From Clostridiales bacterium (GTDB taxonomy: Bacteria; Bacillota; Clostridia; Oscillospirales; Oscillospiraceae), in assembly GCA_004557735.1 (NCBI GenBank), contig SFFV01000021.1, forward strand, positions 1-34,627: 34,627 nucleotides of DNA, read 5' to 3'. The translations under genes were made by a program, and so were the position numbers. Each line of letters opens with the position of its first letter. The stretch's first letter is position 1. Of this stretch, positions 21,688 through 29,833 are shown in pieces. The notes under the pieces are model-generated. The model was not told where the DNA came from, did no database searches, and worked only from the letters and a program-made list of their open reading frames with translations.

Positions 21688-22233
21688 TCAGTCGGCGTTG
21701 ATGACGTTGATCTGGCACATGCGCATTGTGGCGATAGCGGCGTCGTGCGTAGCGGGGGTGACGCCCGCGCAGCACGCCGCGTCCAGCGTGATGGGCATCT
21801 CAGGGTAGAACGCCTTTTCCATCAGCGCGTTGGAAACAACGCAGATGTCGGTGCAGAGACCGATGATCTCCACATGGACGTTCGGCTGGCCGTACTGCTG
21901 CACATACTCGCGTATGAGCGCCACGAGATCGGTCGAGCCGAAGGTGGGTTTGTTGATGACGGTGGCGTATTCCCCGAGCGCGTCGGCGACCTCGGTGTTG
22001 AGAAGCCAGCCGTCCGTCTCCTCCACGCAGTGGACGACCGGCAGATTCTTTCCTTCCTGCGTATCCATGTAGGAGTCCTCGTGCGTGTCGCGCGTGGCGA
22101 TAATGACGTCGCCGCGCGCCTTATATTCGTTGATTTTGGCGACAACGGCGGGGACGATGGCCTGCGCCTCGGCGGTGCCGAGCGCCTGATCGACAAAGTC
22201 CTTCTGCATATCGATGACAAGGAGAATGTTCAC
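21688..22233 (-). CDS. Isochorismatase-fold cysteine hydrolase, nicotinamidase-like
   Basis: The 181-residue protein has the triad Asp8 (VIDMQKDF), Lys95 (NKPTFG) and Cys131 (LCTDICVVSNA), the last preceded by the cis-peptide region typical of nicotinamidases. It also has DTHEDSY with metal-binding-type residues, as in PncA. It probably deamidates nicotinamide to nicotinate. The GTG start at 22233 is preceded by GGAGGG at 7 nt. The open frame continues upstream to a TTG at 22371, but that start lies inside the promoter's -10, so the extension is untranslated leader (about 120 nt). Substrate could be another amide; family is firm. Confidence 0.87.
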   Translation of the reverse strand: MNILLVIDMQKDFVDQALGTAEAQAIVPAVVAKINEYKARGDVIIATRDTHEDSYMDTQEGKNLPVVHCVEETDGWLLNTEVADALGEYATVINKPTFGSTDLVALIREYVQQYGQPNVHVEIIGLCTDICVVSNALMEKAFYPEMPITLDAACCAGVTPATHDAAIATMRMCQINVINAD

Positions 22234-22361
22234 GGTTTTTCCCTCCGGGTTGGCTGCGGCGGATTCCTCGCAGATTTTTGAGAGCATTTCGGATTTGAGC
22301 GGGTCGGGCGCTTCCGGGGCGGGGCGCTGCACAGGAAGGGGATCCGCATAGTATTTATTTA

Positions 22362-22390
22362 AATATACCAAGCGCTGTGTAACAATGCAA
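22362..22390 (-). promoter_or_regulatory. Promoter of the nicotinamidase-like gene
   Basis: On the minus strand TTGCAT (22385-22390), exactly 17 bp and TATATT (22362-22367). Its position rules out an upstream start for the protein and gives a long 5' leader. Confidence 0.75.
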
Positions 22391-22432
22391 CAAGTATTTG
22401 TCAGATTCGCTCCAGACTATCCGGAAAAAGCC

Positions 22433-22467
22433 AAAAAAATCCGCCGCAAGAAGCGGCGGATTTTTTT
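22433..22467. terminator. Orphan bidirectional terminator
   Basis: A perfect 15-bp stem (22433-22447 with 22453-22467) with AAGAA loop has A7 and T7 tracts, so it works on both strands. No annotated gene ends here: both neighbours are transcribed away from it (nicotinamidase-like leftward, truA rightward), so it may end a small RNA. Confidence 0.88.
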
Positions 22468-22523
22468 AAATTAAGATGGAGGCATTCAGATCATTCGGCG
22501 GCTGCACACCGGATGCTCTGTAT
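22433..22523 (-). ncRNA. Candidate small RNA ending at the orphan terminator
   Basis: On the minus strand TATAAT (22530-22535) with TTCACT 19 bp upstream (22555-22560) would start RNA near 22523 and end in the terminator's T7, about 90 nt. No ORF of meaningful length is present. A CCTCC stretch lies before the terminator and could pair with ribosome binding sites. Nothing else is visible between 22468 and 22668. Confidence 0.35.
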
Positions 22524-22668
22524 GATGCTATTATAACCGGCGTAAAAATCAAAGAGTGAACATTTCATGAACAAATTCCGGGGAAAATGTAAACAAATTT
22601 GAACGGATCGGCAGATTCAACAGAAAAACAGAAAATATCGAAAAGTATATGGACGATGTATTCAAATG

Positions 22669-22677
22669 TGCTATACT
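22669..22677 (+). promoter_or_regulatory. Extended -10 promoter of truA
   Basis: TGC-TATACT at 22669-22677 is an extended -10; the -35 region is poor. Transcription would start about 26 bp before ATG 22710. Confidence 0.6.
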
Positions 22678-22709
22678 AAGCTCTGCGAGAAAAAGAAGGG
22701 AGTTGCCCG

Positions 22710-23447
22710 ATGCAAAATTATAAACTGACGCTTTGCTACGACGGCACGCGCTACCGCGGCTGGCAGAAGCAGGGAAATACCGCCCAGACGGTGCAGGGCA
22801 AGCTCGAGACGCTGCTCTCCCGCGCGCTGGAGCAGCCTATCGAGATCGCGGGCAGCGGCCGCACGGACGCCGGCGTCCATGCCCGGCGGCAGGTCTGCTC
22901 CTTCCGGGCGGAAACGGACAAGTCCTGTGCGGAGCTTATGGCGTTGCTCCGGGAATACCTGCCAGAGGACATCGGCGCGCTCTCGCTGGAAAAAGCGCCG
23001 GAGCGGTTCCACGCCCGGCTCTCGGCGGTGCGGAAAACGTATGTCTACCGCGTCTGGAACAGCGACGCTCCCTGCGTGTTTGAGAGAAAGTATGTATACG
23101 TCGAGCCGCGCCCTCTCGATCTTGACGCCATGCGCCGCGCCGCGGCGGATCTTTGCGGGCGGCACGAGTTTTCCGCCTTTTCCACCGGGAAGAAAACGGG
23201 CCGCGCCGCCACGCGCACGGTGGAGTCCGTTGCGATCGAGCGCTGCGGGGAAGAGGTGCGGTTTACTTTTACCGGCGACGGATTTTTATACAACATGGTG
23301 CGTATCCTGACCGGTACGCTGCTCGAGGTCGGTCTCGGAGACCGCCGCCCGGACGATATGGCGGCGATCCTCGCCTCGCACAGCCGTGCGAGGGCGGGTT
23401 TTACCGCTCCGGCGCAGGGGCTGTTCCTCTGGGACGTGACGTACTAA
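22710..23447 (+). CDS. truA: tRNA pseudouridine(38-40) synthase TruA
   Basis: The 245-residue protein has catalytic Asp53 in GSGRTDAGVHA, the N-terminal LTLCYDGTRYRGWQKQ segment, the KTYVYRVWN strand and the C-terminal GDGFLYNMVRILTGTLLEVG. These are the classic TruA motifs; length is normal. It isomerises uridines 38-40 in the tRNA anticodon arm. GGGAG lies before ATG 22710. It appears to be transcribed alone. Confidence 0.97.
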   Translation: MQNYKLTLCYDGTRYRGWQKQGNTAQTVQGKLETLLSRALEQPIEIAGSGRTDAGVHARRQVCSFRAETDKSCAELMALLREYLPEDIGALSLEKAPERFHARLSAVRKTYVYRVWNSDAPCVFERKYVYVEPRPLDLDAMRRAAADLCGRHEFSAFSTGKKTGRAATRTVESVAIERCGEEVRFTFTGDGFLYNMVRILTGTLLEVGLGDRRPDDMAAILASHSRARAGFTAPAQGLFLWDVTY

Positions 23448-23521
23448 GCGGGCAAAATAAGGAAGTTTCTTGTTTTTTTCAACTTTATGTTGATTTTTTT
23501 CTGGCTTTTCGGTTAAGGCTG

Positions 23522-23530
23522 TGTTATAAT
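23522..23530 (+). promoter_or_regulatory. Extended -10 promoter of the radical SAM gene
   Basis: TGT-TATAAT at 23522-23530 is a strong extended -10 element, about 35 bp before the start codon. Confidence 0.68.
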
Positions 23531-23564
23531 ACCATTTTGAAAATACCCTATGTAGGTGAAGAAT

Positions 23565-24452
23565 ATGACAAATCACAACCCGTATATGACCCGCGAGGGC
23601 GGCGCGACCGTCACGGTGTTCGTCCCGTACGACTGCAAAAACCACTGCCCGTTCTGCATCAATAAGCAGGAATACCAGAATCCCGAAGGCTTCAGCGTGG
23701 AGAAGGTGTGCGGGAGCATCCGCATGTTCCACGAGATCACGCCGAAGTGCGATTTCGTTTTCACCGGCGGCGAGCCGTTTTCCGAGCCGGACGCGCTGCA
23801 GACGATGATGGACTGCATCCCGGAGGGTCACCGTGTGTTCATCAACACGACGCTCCCGGTATCCGATCTTTTCCCCGCCGAGCGCATCATTGCGTTCACG
23901 GAGCGCAACAAGGATAAGATCACCTGCATCAACATCTCCCGTCACATGGTTCATTATGTGGAGGAGTGCAACGACGAGCTTCTCGGCTCGCTCAAGGTTC
24001 CGGTGCGCATCAACTGCGTGCTCTTCAAGAACTATCCGCACGACGGCATGATCGACTTTGCCAACCGCTTCGCGAAATACGGCCTGCCCATCCAGTTCCG
24101 CGCGGACTACACCATCACCACGCCCGAAAACCTTTACGAGCGCGAGGGCGACCAGATCCTGGCCGACCTCATGAAGAACTTTGAGTATCTGGGGCTGGAC
24201 GGCTGCCGCATCCGCTGCGGCTACCACTTCAACAACCACGGCCAGCACATCGCCTACCACCGCACGCTGCCCTACAGCACGATGACGGAGACGATCGACG
24301 GCACGACGTACGACATTCTGTACGACGTCCTTGTCAAGCAGACCGGCGAGCCGCACTCCGACTGGACCGGCGTGCCGCTGGACGTGGAAGCCTACCGCCG
24401 CGTGAAGTTTGAGCCCTACGACCTCAAGGTCCTCGAAGGCCGCGTCGAATAA
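23565..24452 (+). CDS. Radical SAM protein of unknown specificity
   Basis: The 295-residue protein has the CxxxCxxC cluster CKNHCPFC (Cys24, Cys28, Cys31) that binds the [4Fe-4S]-SAM centre, then FVFTGGEPFSEPDALQ (the GGEP motif) and INISRHMVHYVEE. No SPASM or B12-binding domain is seen, although extra cysteines lie at GCRIRCGYH near residue 215. AGGTGA lies 5 nt before ATG 23565; the GTG at 23556 overlaps that SD and was rejected. It might be an activase or anaerobic modification enzyme. No partner glycyl radical enzyme is adjacent, so the substrate is unknown. Confidence 0.87.
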   Translation: MTNHNPYMTREGGATVTVFVPYDCKNHCPFCINKQEYQNPEGFSVEKVCGSIRMFHEITPKCDFVFTGGEPFSEPDALQTMMDCIPEGHRVFINTTLPVSDLFPAERIIAFTERNKDKITCINISRHMVHYVEECNDELLGSLKVPVRINCVLFKNYPHDGMIDFANRFAKYGLPIQFRADYTITTPENLYEREGDQILADLMKNFEYLGLDGCRIRCGYHFNNHGQHIAYHRTLPYSTMTETIDGTTYDILYDVLVKQTGEPHSDWTGVPLDVEAYRRVKFEPYDLKVLEGRVE

Positions 24453-24461
24453 TTGCAGAAA

Positions 24462-24501
24462 AAGACCTCGCCCCGGACGATCCCGTCCGGGGCGAGGTCT
24501 T
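24462..24501. terminator. Intrinsic terminator between convergent genes
   Basis: A perfect 18-bp stem (24462-24479 with 24484-24501) with a 4-nt loop. On the minus strand the stem is followed by TTTCTGC after the A-tract's complement, favouring the cyclodeaminase-like gene; it can also end the radical SAM transcript. Confidence 0.88.
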
Positions 24502-24507
24502 GCCTAT

Positions 24508-25524
24508 TCAGATTTCGCACACCGTGCCGAGATCCTGCTTTTCGCAGGCCTTGAGGATGATCGCGGCGGAGGCAATGTCCTGCAAAGCGATGCCGGTGGA
24601 GTCGAAAACGGTGATCTCCGTCTCGCTCGTCCGCCCGGCTTTATTGCCGAGGATCAGCTCGCCGATCTCTCCGGCCAGAGCGGGGAGAACGCCGTCCTTG
24701 TGCGGCAGCTCGCATTCGCCGGCGGCGAAGCACTGCGCCGTGTCGTCGCCGTATACGACGGCTCCGCTGAGCACCGCCGACTCGACCTCCTGCTTGCCGG
24801 GCAGATCGGCGCCGATACAGCTCAGATGCGTGCCGGGCTTGACCCACGCGCTCTTTACGACCGGAGTTTTGGAGCATGTGGCGGTGAAAACAATGTCCCC
24901 CGCGCCGACGGCGGCTGCGGTATCCGCCGCTGCGGCGATCGTGGCGGTGCGGGTCTGGGCGCACGCTTTTAGAAGCGCGTCCGTCGCCTCCGTTACGGCG
25001 GCGAGACGTTCCGCAGCCTTTTCCGGGCGGTGCGGGTTTGTGAGATACACCGTATTGATGGACGGGATCGCTGCGAGCGCCGCCGCGGCAAGATACGGGC
25101 ATAGCTCGCCGCAGCCGACGATCGTGAGCGTTTTCGCGCCCTTGCGTGCGAGATATTTTGCCCCGACGGCGGCAGCCGCGCCGGTGCGCAGCGCTGTGAT
25201 GGGCCCGGCGTTCAAAAGAGCCTTCGGTTTCCCGGTGGCAAGATCAAAGAGGAGCGATGTGCCGAAAAGCGCCGGAAGAGCCTTTTCCGCGTTCGAGTCA
25301 TACCACGAAACGACCTTCAGCCCGTAAACGCCCGCGCTTGCGAGATCGCCGGATTTTATGTCGAGATCGGCGTGACCTGGGTCAAACTCGTGGAAAACCA
25401 TCGGCCACACGCTGCCCGTTCCGGCGGATTTCCCGGCATAGGCGCTCTCCACGGCGCGGAGCGCCGCGGTCACGGTGAATACTTTTTGGATGTCCTCCCG
25501 TCCGATGATGCGAATGGTACTCAT
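24508..25524 (-). CDS. Ornithine cyclodeaminase/mu-crystallin-family protein
   Basis: The 338-residue NAD(P)-binding enzyme has GPITALRTGAAAAVGAKYLA near residue 110 (substrate and cofactor residues of the family), a Rossmann domain starting at LTIVGCGELCPYLAAA and HLSCIGADLPGKQEVES. The usual GxGxQ loop reads GCGELC, so the Gln is replaced. Members act as ornithine cyclodeaminase, alanine dehydrogenase, or ketimine/imine reductase; which applies here is open. ATG 25524 overlaps the aminotransferase stop (ATGA). AGGAG lies 9 nt upstream. It is the second gene of a two-gene amino-acid operon. Confidence 0.88.
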   Translation of the reverse strand: MSTIRIIGREDIQKVFTVTAALRAVESAYAGKSAGTGSVWPMVFHEFDPGHADLDIKSGDLASAGVYGLKVVSWYDSNAEKALPALFGTSLLFDLATGKPKALLNAGPITALRTGAAAAVGAKYLARKGAKTLTIVGCGELCPYLAAAALAAIPSINTVYLTNPHRPEKAAERLAAVTEATDALLKACAQTRTATIAAAADTAAAVGAGDIVFTATCSKTPVVKSAWVKPGTHLSCIGADLPGKQEVESAVLSGAVVYGDDTAQCFAAGECELPHKDGVLPALAGEIGELILGNKAGRTSETEITVFDSTGIALQDIASAAIILKACEKQDLGTVCEI

Positions 25525-26660
25525 TTTTCCAGCTCCTTTTCCTTCCACGCAAAGTACTCGCTCACAGCTTTCAGCCCGTTCACGAGCGCCTCCTTGCCGT
25601 AGGCGTAGCCGATGCGCATGCTCTTCGGCTGCTCAAAGCAATCGCCGGGCGTGACGAATGCACCGGTTTTGCGGTACATCTCCTCGCACAGCTTGTAGGA
25701 GGGAATGTCAAAATCATAATAAACGAGCGCCGTTGTGCCGCCGAGCGGCTTGACATAGCTCACGTGCTTTTCCCCGGCGACCCAGCTGTCGAGAATGGCG
25801 AGATTTTCCCGCACGATGGCGCGGCTTCGCGCGAGCATTTTGTCGCTGTGTGCGAGCGCGAGCGCGGCAATGGCTTCGTCGATCATCCCGCCGCTGATGA
25901 GATCGTAGTCGCGGTGGGAAACGAGCGCGCGGAGAGCGTCCTTGTCGTGCGTGGCGATCCAGCCGAGCCGCAGTCCGGCGAGAGAAAAGACCTTCGACAT
26001 GCTGCTCACGGAAATGCCCTTTTCGTAAAGATCGGCGATGGACTCGCTCCACTCGTCGGTTTGCGACAGGTGGCGGTAGACCTCGTCGCAGAGAATGTAT
26101 GCGTCCGCCTCGCGTGCGATCTGCACGATCTCCTCAAGCATGGCGCGGCTCATAAGCGCGCCGGTCGGGTTGTTGGGGTTGTTGATGCAGATCATTTTCG
26201 TGCCCGGTACGGCGAGCGCGCGCAGCGCGTCGAGATCGGGGAGATACCCGTTTTCGCGGCTCAGGGGAAGAAGCTTCACTTCGGCGCCGAACGATTCGGG
26301 AATGGAATAGAGCTGCTGGTACGTTGGCAGAACGCTGATGACGCGGTCGCCCGGCGATACGAGCGAGTAAAACACATGGTGGTTCGCGCCCGCCGCGCCG
26401 TGCGTCGTGACGATGTTTTCCGGCTCGACCGTTTTATAGAGCGAGCAGATGCCCTGCCGGAATGCGGGCGCGCCTTCAATGTCGCCATAGGTCAAACGCC
26501 GTGCGGCGAGACCTTCGAGAAAGGCGGCCTTGTCTTCGCCGGTCAGCGCGAACAGCTCGTCGAGCGACACGGAATCGACACACGTCTCCGCGATGTTGTA
26601 TCGCGCGCCGACCTCCCATTCGTTCATCCATTCCTCTACGGCGAACGGTTTGATGTACAT
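25521..26660 (-). CDS. Class I/II PLP aminotransferase
   Basis: The 379-residue fold-type I enzyme has THGAAGANHHVFYSLVSPGD near residue 85 (cofactor phosphate region), CINNPNNPTGALMSR with the conserved Asn, YILCDEVYRHLS with PLP-ring Asp and Tyr, and the Schiff-base Lys in SSMSKVFSLAGLRLGW. The C-terminal MRIGYAYG holds the substrate-carboxylate Arg. Substrate cannot be read. AAAGGAG lies before ATG 26660. It is first in an operon with a cyclodeaminase/ketimine reductase-like enzyme, a pair that could transaminate an amino acid and then reduce a cyclic imine. A promoter and a structured leader lie upstream. Confidence 0.9.
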   Translation of the reverse strand: MYIKPFAVEEWMNEWEVGARYNIAETCVDSVSLDELFALTGEDKAAFLEGLAARRLTYGDIEGAPAFRQGICSLYKTVEPENIVTTHGAAGANHHVFYSLVSPGDRVISVLPTYQQLYSIPESFGAEVKLLPLSRENGYLPDLDALRALAVPGTKMICINNPNNPTGALMSRAMLEEIVQIAREADAYILCDEVYRHLSQTDEWSESIADLYEKGISVSSMSKVFSLAGLRLGWIATHDKDALRALVSHRDYDLISGGMIDEAIAALALAHSDKMLARSRAIVRENLAILDSWVAGEKHVSYVKPLGGTTALVYYDFDIPSYKLCEEMYRKTGAFVTPGDCFEQPKSMRIGYAYGKEALVNGLKAVSEYFAWKEKELEK

Positions 26661-26690
26661 AAAAATGCTCCTTTCCGCCTGCCGCCGCGG

Positions 26691-26788
26691 GATAAAGCAA
26701 AAGGCGCCCGGGGCATTCCTTATAGCGCGTGCGCGCCGTACCTGCGGAATTGCCCGGACACCTTTCTGACCCGCACCCGGTGATGCGG
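26691..26788 (-). promoter_or_regulatory. Structured 5' leader of the aminotransferase operon, possible attenuator or riboswitch
   Basis: From the promoter at 26816-26844, the leader first forms CCGCATCACCGGGTGCGG (plus 26771-26788; 7-bp stem, ACCG loop). A long hairpin follows, with 5' arm at plus 26746-26762 and 3' arm at 26703-26719, about 16 bp with G-U pairs, followed on the minus strand by TTTTGCTTT. This looks like a Rho-independent terminator about 30 bp before the start codon. CCTTCCGC near the 5' end could also pair with GCGGAAAGG at the ribosome binding site. I recognise no known class; a T-box and guanidine classes do not fit. Confidence 0.5.
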
Positions 26789-26815
26789 AAGGCGATATAT
26801 TTCGTTTACAATTGA

Positions 26816-26844
26816 ATAATAATTCAAAAAAATAAAAAAGTCAA
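26816..26844 (-). promoter_or_regulatory. Promoter of the aminotransferase operon
   Basis: On the minus strand TTGACT (26839-26844), exactly 17 bp and TATTAT (26816-26821). Transcription would start near 26809, giving a leader of about 150 nt. Confidence 0.8.
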
Positions 26845-26971
26845 GAGGATAATAAAAAAATATTCATACCATCGAGAGAGTTTTTTCGTGACAGCATTTT
26901 AAGGATATGCCTGTAATTTGCAGCAAAGTATACAATGACAAACCCTTTTAAAGCAAAAAAATGTTAAGTTA

Positions 26972-27000
26972 TTTACAAACAGTGCCTAACGTGCTATTTT
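26972..27000 (+). promoter_or_regulatory. Possible promoter of the cas operon
   Basis: TTTACA (26972-26977), 17 bp and TATTTT (26995-27000). It would start RNA near 27007, almost at ATG 27012, so the upstream TATACAAT near 26929 is an alternative. The stretch 26845-26971 is A+T-rich with nothing else visible. Confidence 0.45.
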
Positions 27001-27011
27001 AAAAAGGAGAA

Positions 27012-29153
27012 ATGCAGAGCGGGGCGGTGAAGCAGGTGTATTTGGCGCATATTTCTCAGGACGGACGGGCACAAACCGTGGAGGACCATTTGCAGGGAAC
27101 GGCGGAGCTTTGCGGAAGGTTTGCTGCGAAATTCGGAGAAGAGGATCGAGGACGCCTTCTGGGATACGCGCATGATATCGGAAAGTGCTCGGAGGCCTTC
27201 CAAAAACGGCTTTATGGAGGCCTCAAAGTAGACCACGCCACAGCCGGCGCAATAGAATGCGCAAAGGTCGGAGAAAATGAAATGGCATGCTGCGTTGTGG
27301 GACATCACGGCGGCTTGCCGGACTTTGGGAACGCGAGAACGGACTATCCGGGAGCGCCCACCTGTGCGGGCCGAATCAAAAAAGCCTGTACCGGCGGTAT
27401 TCCTCCGTACCATTGGAACGGAAAACTTCCGGATCCGGGTGGAAAACCTGCGCTGAAGGATTTATTCAGCATGTCCGTGTGGGTGCGGATGCTGTATTCC
27501 TGTCTGGTAGACGCTGACTATTTGGATACGGAAAAGTTTATGACGGAAGCCGTGCCGCAGCGTGGTGGAAGCGATCTGCTTCCAACTCTTCTTGAGCGGC
27601 TGAATGCCTATGTAAAACCGTGGTTTCCCGGCAATACGGAGCTGAACAAAAACCGTTGCGCGATCCTTGCATCCTGTATGGAGAAGGCTTCTCTGCCGAG
27701 AGGCATCTATTCTCTGACAGTACCTACCGGCGGAGGGAAAACCGTTTCTTCTCTGGCTTTCGCCTTAAAGCATGCCGTGAAAAATGGGCTGGACCGCGTG
27801 ATCTATGTGATTCCATATACCTCCATCATAGAACAGAACGCCGCGGTTTTTCGAGAAATTTTGGGCGAAAACAATGTGGTGGAGCACCATAGCGGAACAT
27901 CTTTTGATGACAATGAAGAAATCGGTACGGAGAATTGCTTTCAAAAACTGGCTGCGGAAAACTGGGATGCGCCGGTCATCGTGACTACGGCCGTGCAGTT
28001 TTTTGAATCCATGTATGCCAATCGTCCTTCGCAATGCCGGAAGCTGCACAACATTTCCAACAGCGTGATAATTTTTGATGAAGCGCAGATGATCCCGACA
28101 GCCCGCCTGCTTCCCTGCGTGGGCGCGATGGCGAGCCTTGCATCGCAGTTTCGCTCTACGATCTTATTGTGTACTGCCACACAGCCGGCGCTGGGAGATC
28201 TGTTTCGCCGGTTTTCCTCCGATCAACACATTACAGAACTTTGCCCGCAGACGGAAGAAAATGATCGAATCTTTCACCGCGTAACATATCGCGACGGCGG
28301 GGTTCTTTCAGAAGAGGCTCTTGCGGAGGAACTGCGGCAGCGGAATCAGGCGCTGTGTATCGTCAATACGAGAAAAGCGGCACAGACGCTTTATGCCCGT
28401 TTGCCGGAAGAAGGACGCTTTCATTTGTCTACGCTGATGTATCCGGCGCATAGAAAGCAGGTACTGGACGCGATCCGGGAACGGCTGAAAAACGGGCTGC
28501 CGTGCCGTGTGGTATCCACATCGCTGATCGAAGCCGGCGTGGATGTGGACTTTCCCGCGGTTTGGCGTGAGATCGCCGGGCTGGACTCCGTTGCGCAGGC
28601 GGCAGGACGGTGTAACCGTGAGGGAAAGCGCGCGGCATCGGAAAGTGTGCTCACCTATTTCCAAAGTGAACACGCGGTTCCGATCCTTCAGAGAATCCAT
28701 GTTCGCGCCGCCCAGGAAGCGCTGAAGAATCACAGAGATCCCGGAGATCCGAAAACGATGGACGGGTATTTCTCGGTGCTGCGATCATTGATCGGAGAGA
28801 ACATGGATGCATCCGGAACCATTCGGACGCTTCAGGAAAACCCGCTCCCGTTTGAAACCGTGGCCAAAGGCTTTCATCTGATCGATCAGGAAACCTATAC
28901 GGTTTATATACCGCGTGATGCGGGAGAGAGGATATGCCTTCCGCTGCGGGAAAAAAGAGCTCGGCGCGAGGATTTCCGCCGGGCGGGACAATACGGTGTC
29001 CGAGTCTATGAACGGCATTTCCGCGAGCTTTACGATGCCGGAGATATTCACCTGCTGTCATCGGACAGCGCCATTTTGGATAATTTGGAATTGTATGATC
29101 CCCAAATGGGTTTGTCTCTGAGATCGGATGCCGGAAAAGCCGAGTTTATCTAA
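27012..29153 (+). CDS. cas3: Cas3 helicase-nuclease, type I-C
   Basis: The 713-residue protein has an N-terminal HD nuclease with AHDIGKCSEAFQ (His54, Asp55) and GHHGGLPD, then a DExD/H helicase: Walker A PTGGGKT with Lys243, DEAQ at 356-359, TATQPAL, and C-terminal motifs including STSLIEAGVDVDFP and QAAGRCNREG. Both halves are intact. Cas3 unwinds and degrades DNA bound by Cascade. The start is uncertain: ATG 27012 is only 2 nt after AAGGAG, and family proteins often begin at the KxVYLAHIS segment, so GTG 27027 is possible. It is the first gene of the operon. Confidence 0.96.
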   Translation: MQSGAVKQVYLAHISQDGRAQTVEDHLQGTAELCGRFAAKFGEEDRGRLLGYAHDIGKCSEAFQKRLYGGLKVDHATAGAIECAKVGENEMACCVVGHHGGLPDFGNARTDYPGAPTCAGRIKKACTGGIPPYHWNGKLPDPGGKPALKDLFSMSVWVRMLYSCLVDADYLDTEKFMTEAVPQRGGSDLLPTLLERLNAYVKPWFPGNTELNKNRCAILASCMEKASLPRGIYSLTVPTGGGKTVSSLAFALKHAVKNGLDRVIYVIPYTSIIEQNAAVFREILGENNVVEHHSGTSFDDNEEIGTENCFQKLAAENWDAPVIVTTAVQFFESMYANRPSQCRKLHNISNSVIIFDEAQMIPTARLLPCVGAMASLASQFRSTILLCTATQPALGDLFRRFSSDQHITELCPQTEENDRIFHRVTYRDGGVLSEEALAEELRQRNQALCIVNTRKAAQTLYARLPEEGRFHLSTLMYPAHRKQVLDAIRERLKNGLPCRVVSTSLIEAGVDVDFPAVWREIAGLDSVAQAAGRCNREGKRAASESVLTYFQSEHAVPILQRIHVRAAQEALKNHRDPGDPKTMDGYFSVLRSLIGENMDASGTIRTLQENPLPFETVAKGFHLIDQETYTVYIPRDAGERICLPLREKRARREDFRRAGQYGVRVYERHFRELYDAGDIHLLSSDSAILDNLELYDPQMGLSLRSDAGKAEFI

Positions 29154-29173
29154 AAAAAGAAAGGAGTATGCCT

Positions 29174-29833
29174 ATGTCTGTTTCCGTTGAAGTCTGGGGG
29201 GACTACGCCCTGTTTTCCCGGCCGGAAATGAAGGTGGAGCGAGTCAGTTATGATGTGATGACTCCATCGGCAGCGCGTGGACTGCTGGAAAGTATCTACT
29301 GGCACCCCGGAATGAAATGGAGGGTGGATCGCATCCGCGTTTGCGCCCCGATCCGCTTTACCAACATCCGGCGCAACGAAGTCAAGGATACAGTCAGCGC
29401 CTCCAAAGCGCGTACAGTTATGGAAAAAGGCGGGGAGCTGTATCTCGCCACGTCGGACAGTATCCAGCAGCGCGCGGCGATGGTTTTGCGGGATGTGCAT
29501 TATGTGATCGATGCTCATTTTGACATGACCGTGAGGGCCAGCGCCACGGATAACCCCGGAAAGTTTCAGGATATCATGCGCCGCCGGGTGGAAAAGGGAC
29601 AGTTCTATCACCAGCCGTGTTTCGGCGTCCGGGAGTTCCCGGCACACTTTCGCCCCTGCATCGAGCTGCCTTTGTGTCCGGAGGAACTGAAAGGAGAAAA
29701 AGATCTCGGCTGGATGCTGTTGGATCTGGATTATTCCGATAAAGAAAACATTACTCCCCGTTTCTTCCGGGCGATTCTCAAAGATGGCGTTCTGGAGGTT
29801 CCGCCTATGTACAGCGAGGAGGTGAGAGCATGA
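29174..29833 (+). CDS. cas5c: Cas5c (Cas5d), crRNA-processing endoribonuclease and Cascade subunit
   Basis: The 219-residue RAMP-fold protein of type I-C, with VSVEVWGDYALFSRPEMKVE, SYDVMTPSAARGLLESIYW and the FGVREFPAHFRP region. In I-C systems Cas5c replaces Cas6 and cuts the pre-crRNA repeat; no cas6 is present here, consistent with that. ATG 29174 is chosen over ATG 29168 because AAGGAG (29161-29166) is 7 nt away from it and only 1 nt from the other. The end overlaps cas8c by 4 bp (ATGA). Confidence 0.95.
   Translation: MSVSVEVWGDYALFSRPEMKVERVSYDVMTPSAARGLLESIYWHPGMKWRVDRIRVCAPIRFTNIRRNEVKDTVSASKARTVMEKGGELYLATSDSIQQRAAMVLRDVHYVIDAHFDMTVRASATDNPGKFQDIMRRRVEKGQFYHQPCFGVREFPAHFRPCIELPLCPEELKGEKDLGWMLLDLDYSDKENITPRFFRAILKDGVLEVPPMYSEEVRA

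Noticed and set aside
22234..22371. 46-residue N-terminal extension of the nicotinamidase-like protein
   Set aside because: Its TTG start lies inside the -10 element of the gene's own promoter, and a GTG with GGAGGG 7 nt upstream gives the family's usual start.
23448..23500. Terminator after truA at GGAAGTTTCTTG plus T-run
   Set aside because: The stem is only about 4 bp with mismatches; too weak to call.
26660..26815. T-box or guanidine riboswitch in the aminotransferase leader
   Set aside because: The leader is too short for a T-box, has no GGTGGNACCGCG stretch and no ykkC/guanidine core; only a generic hairpin-terminator plan is visible.
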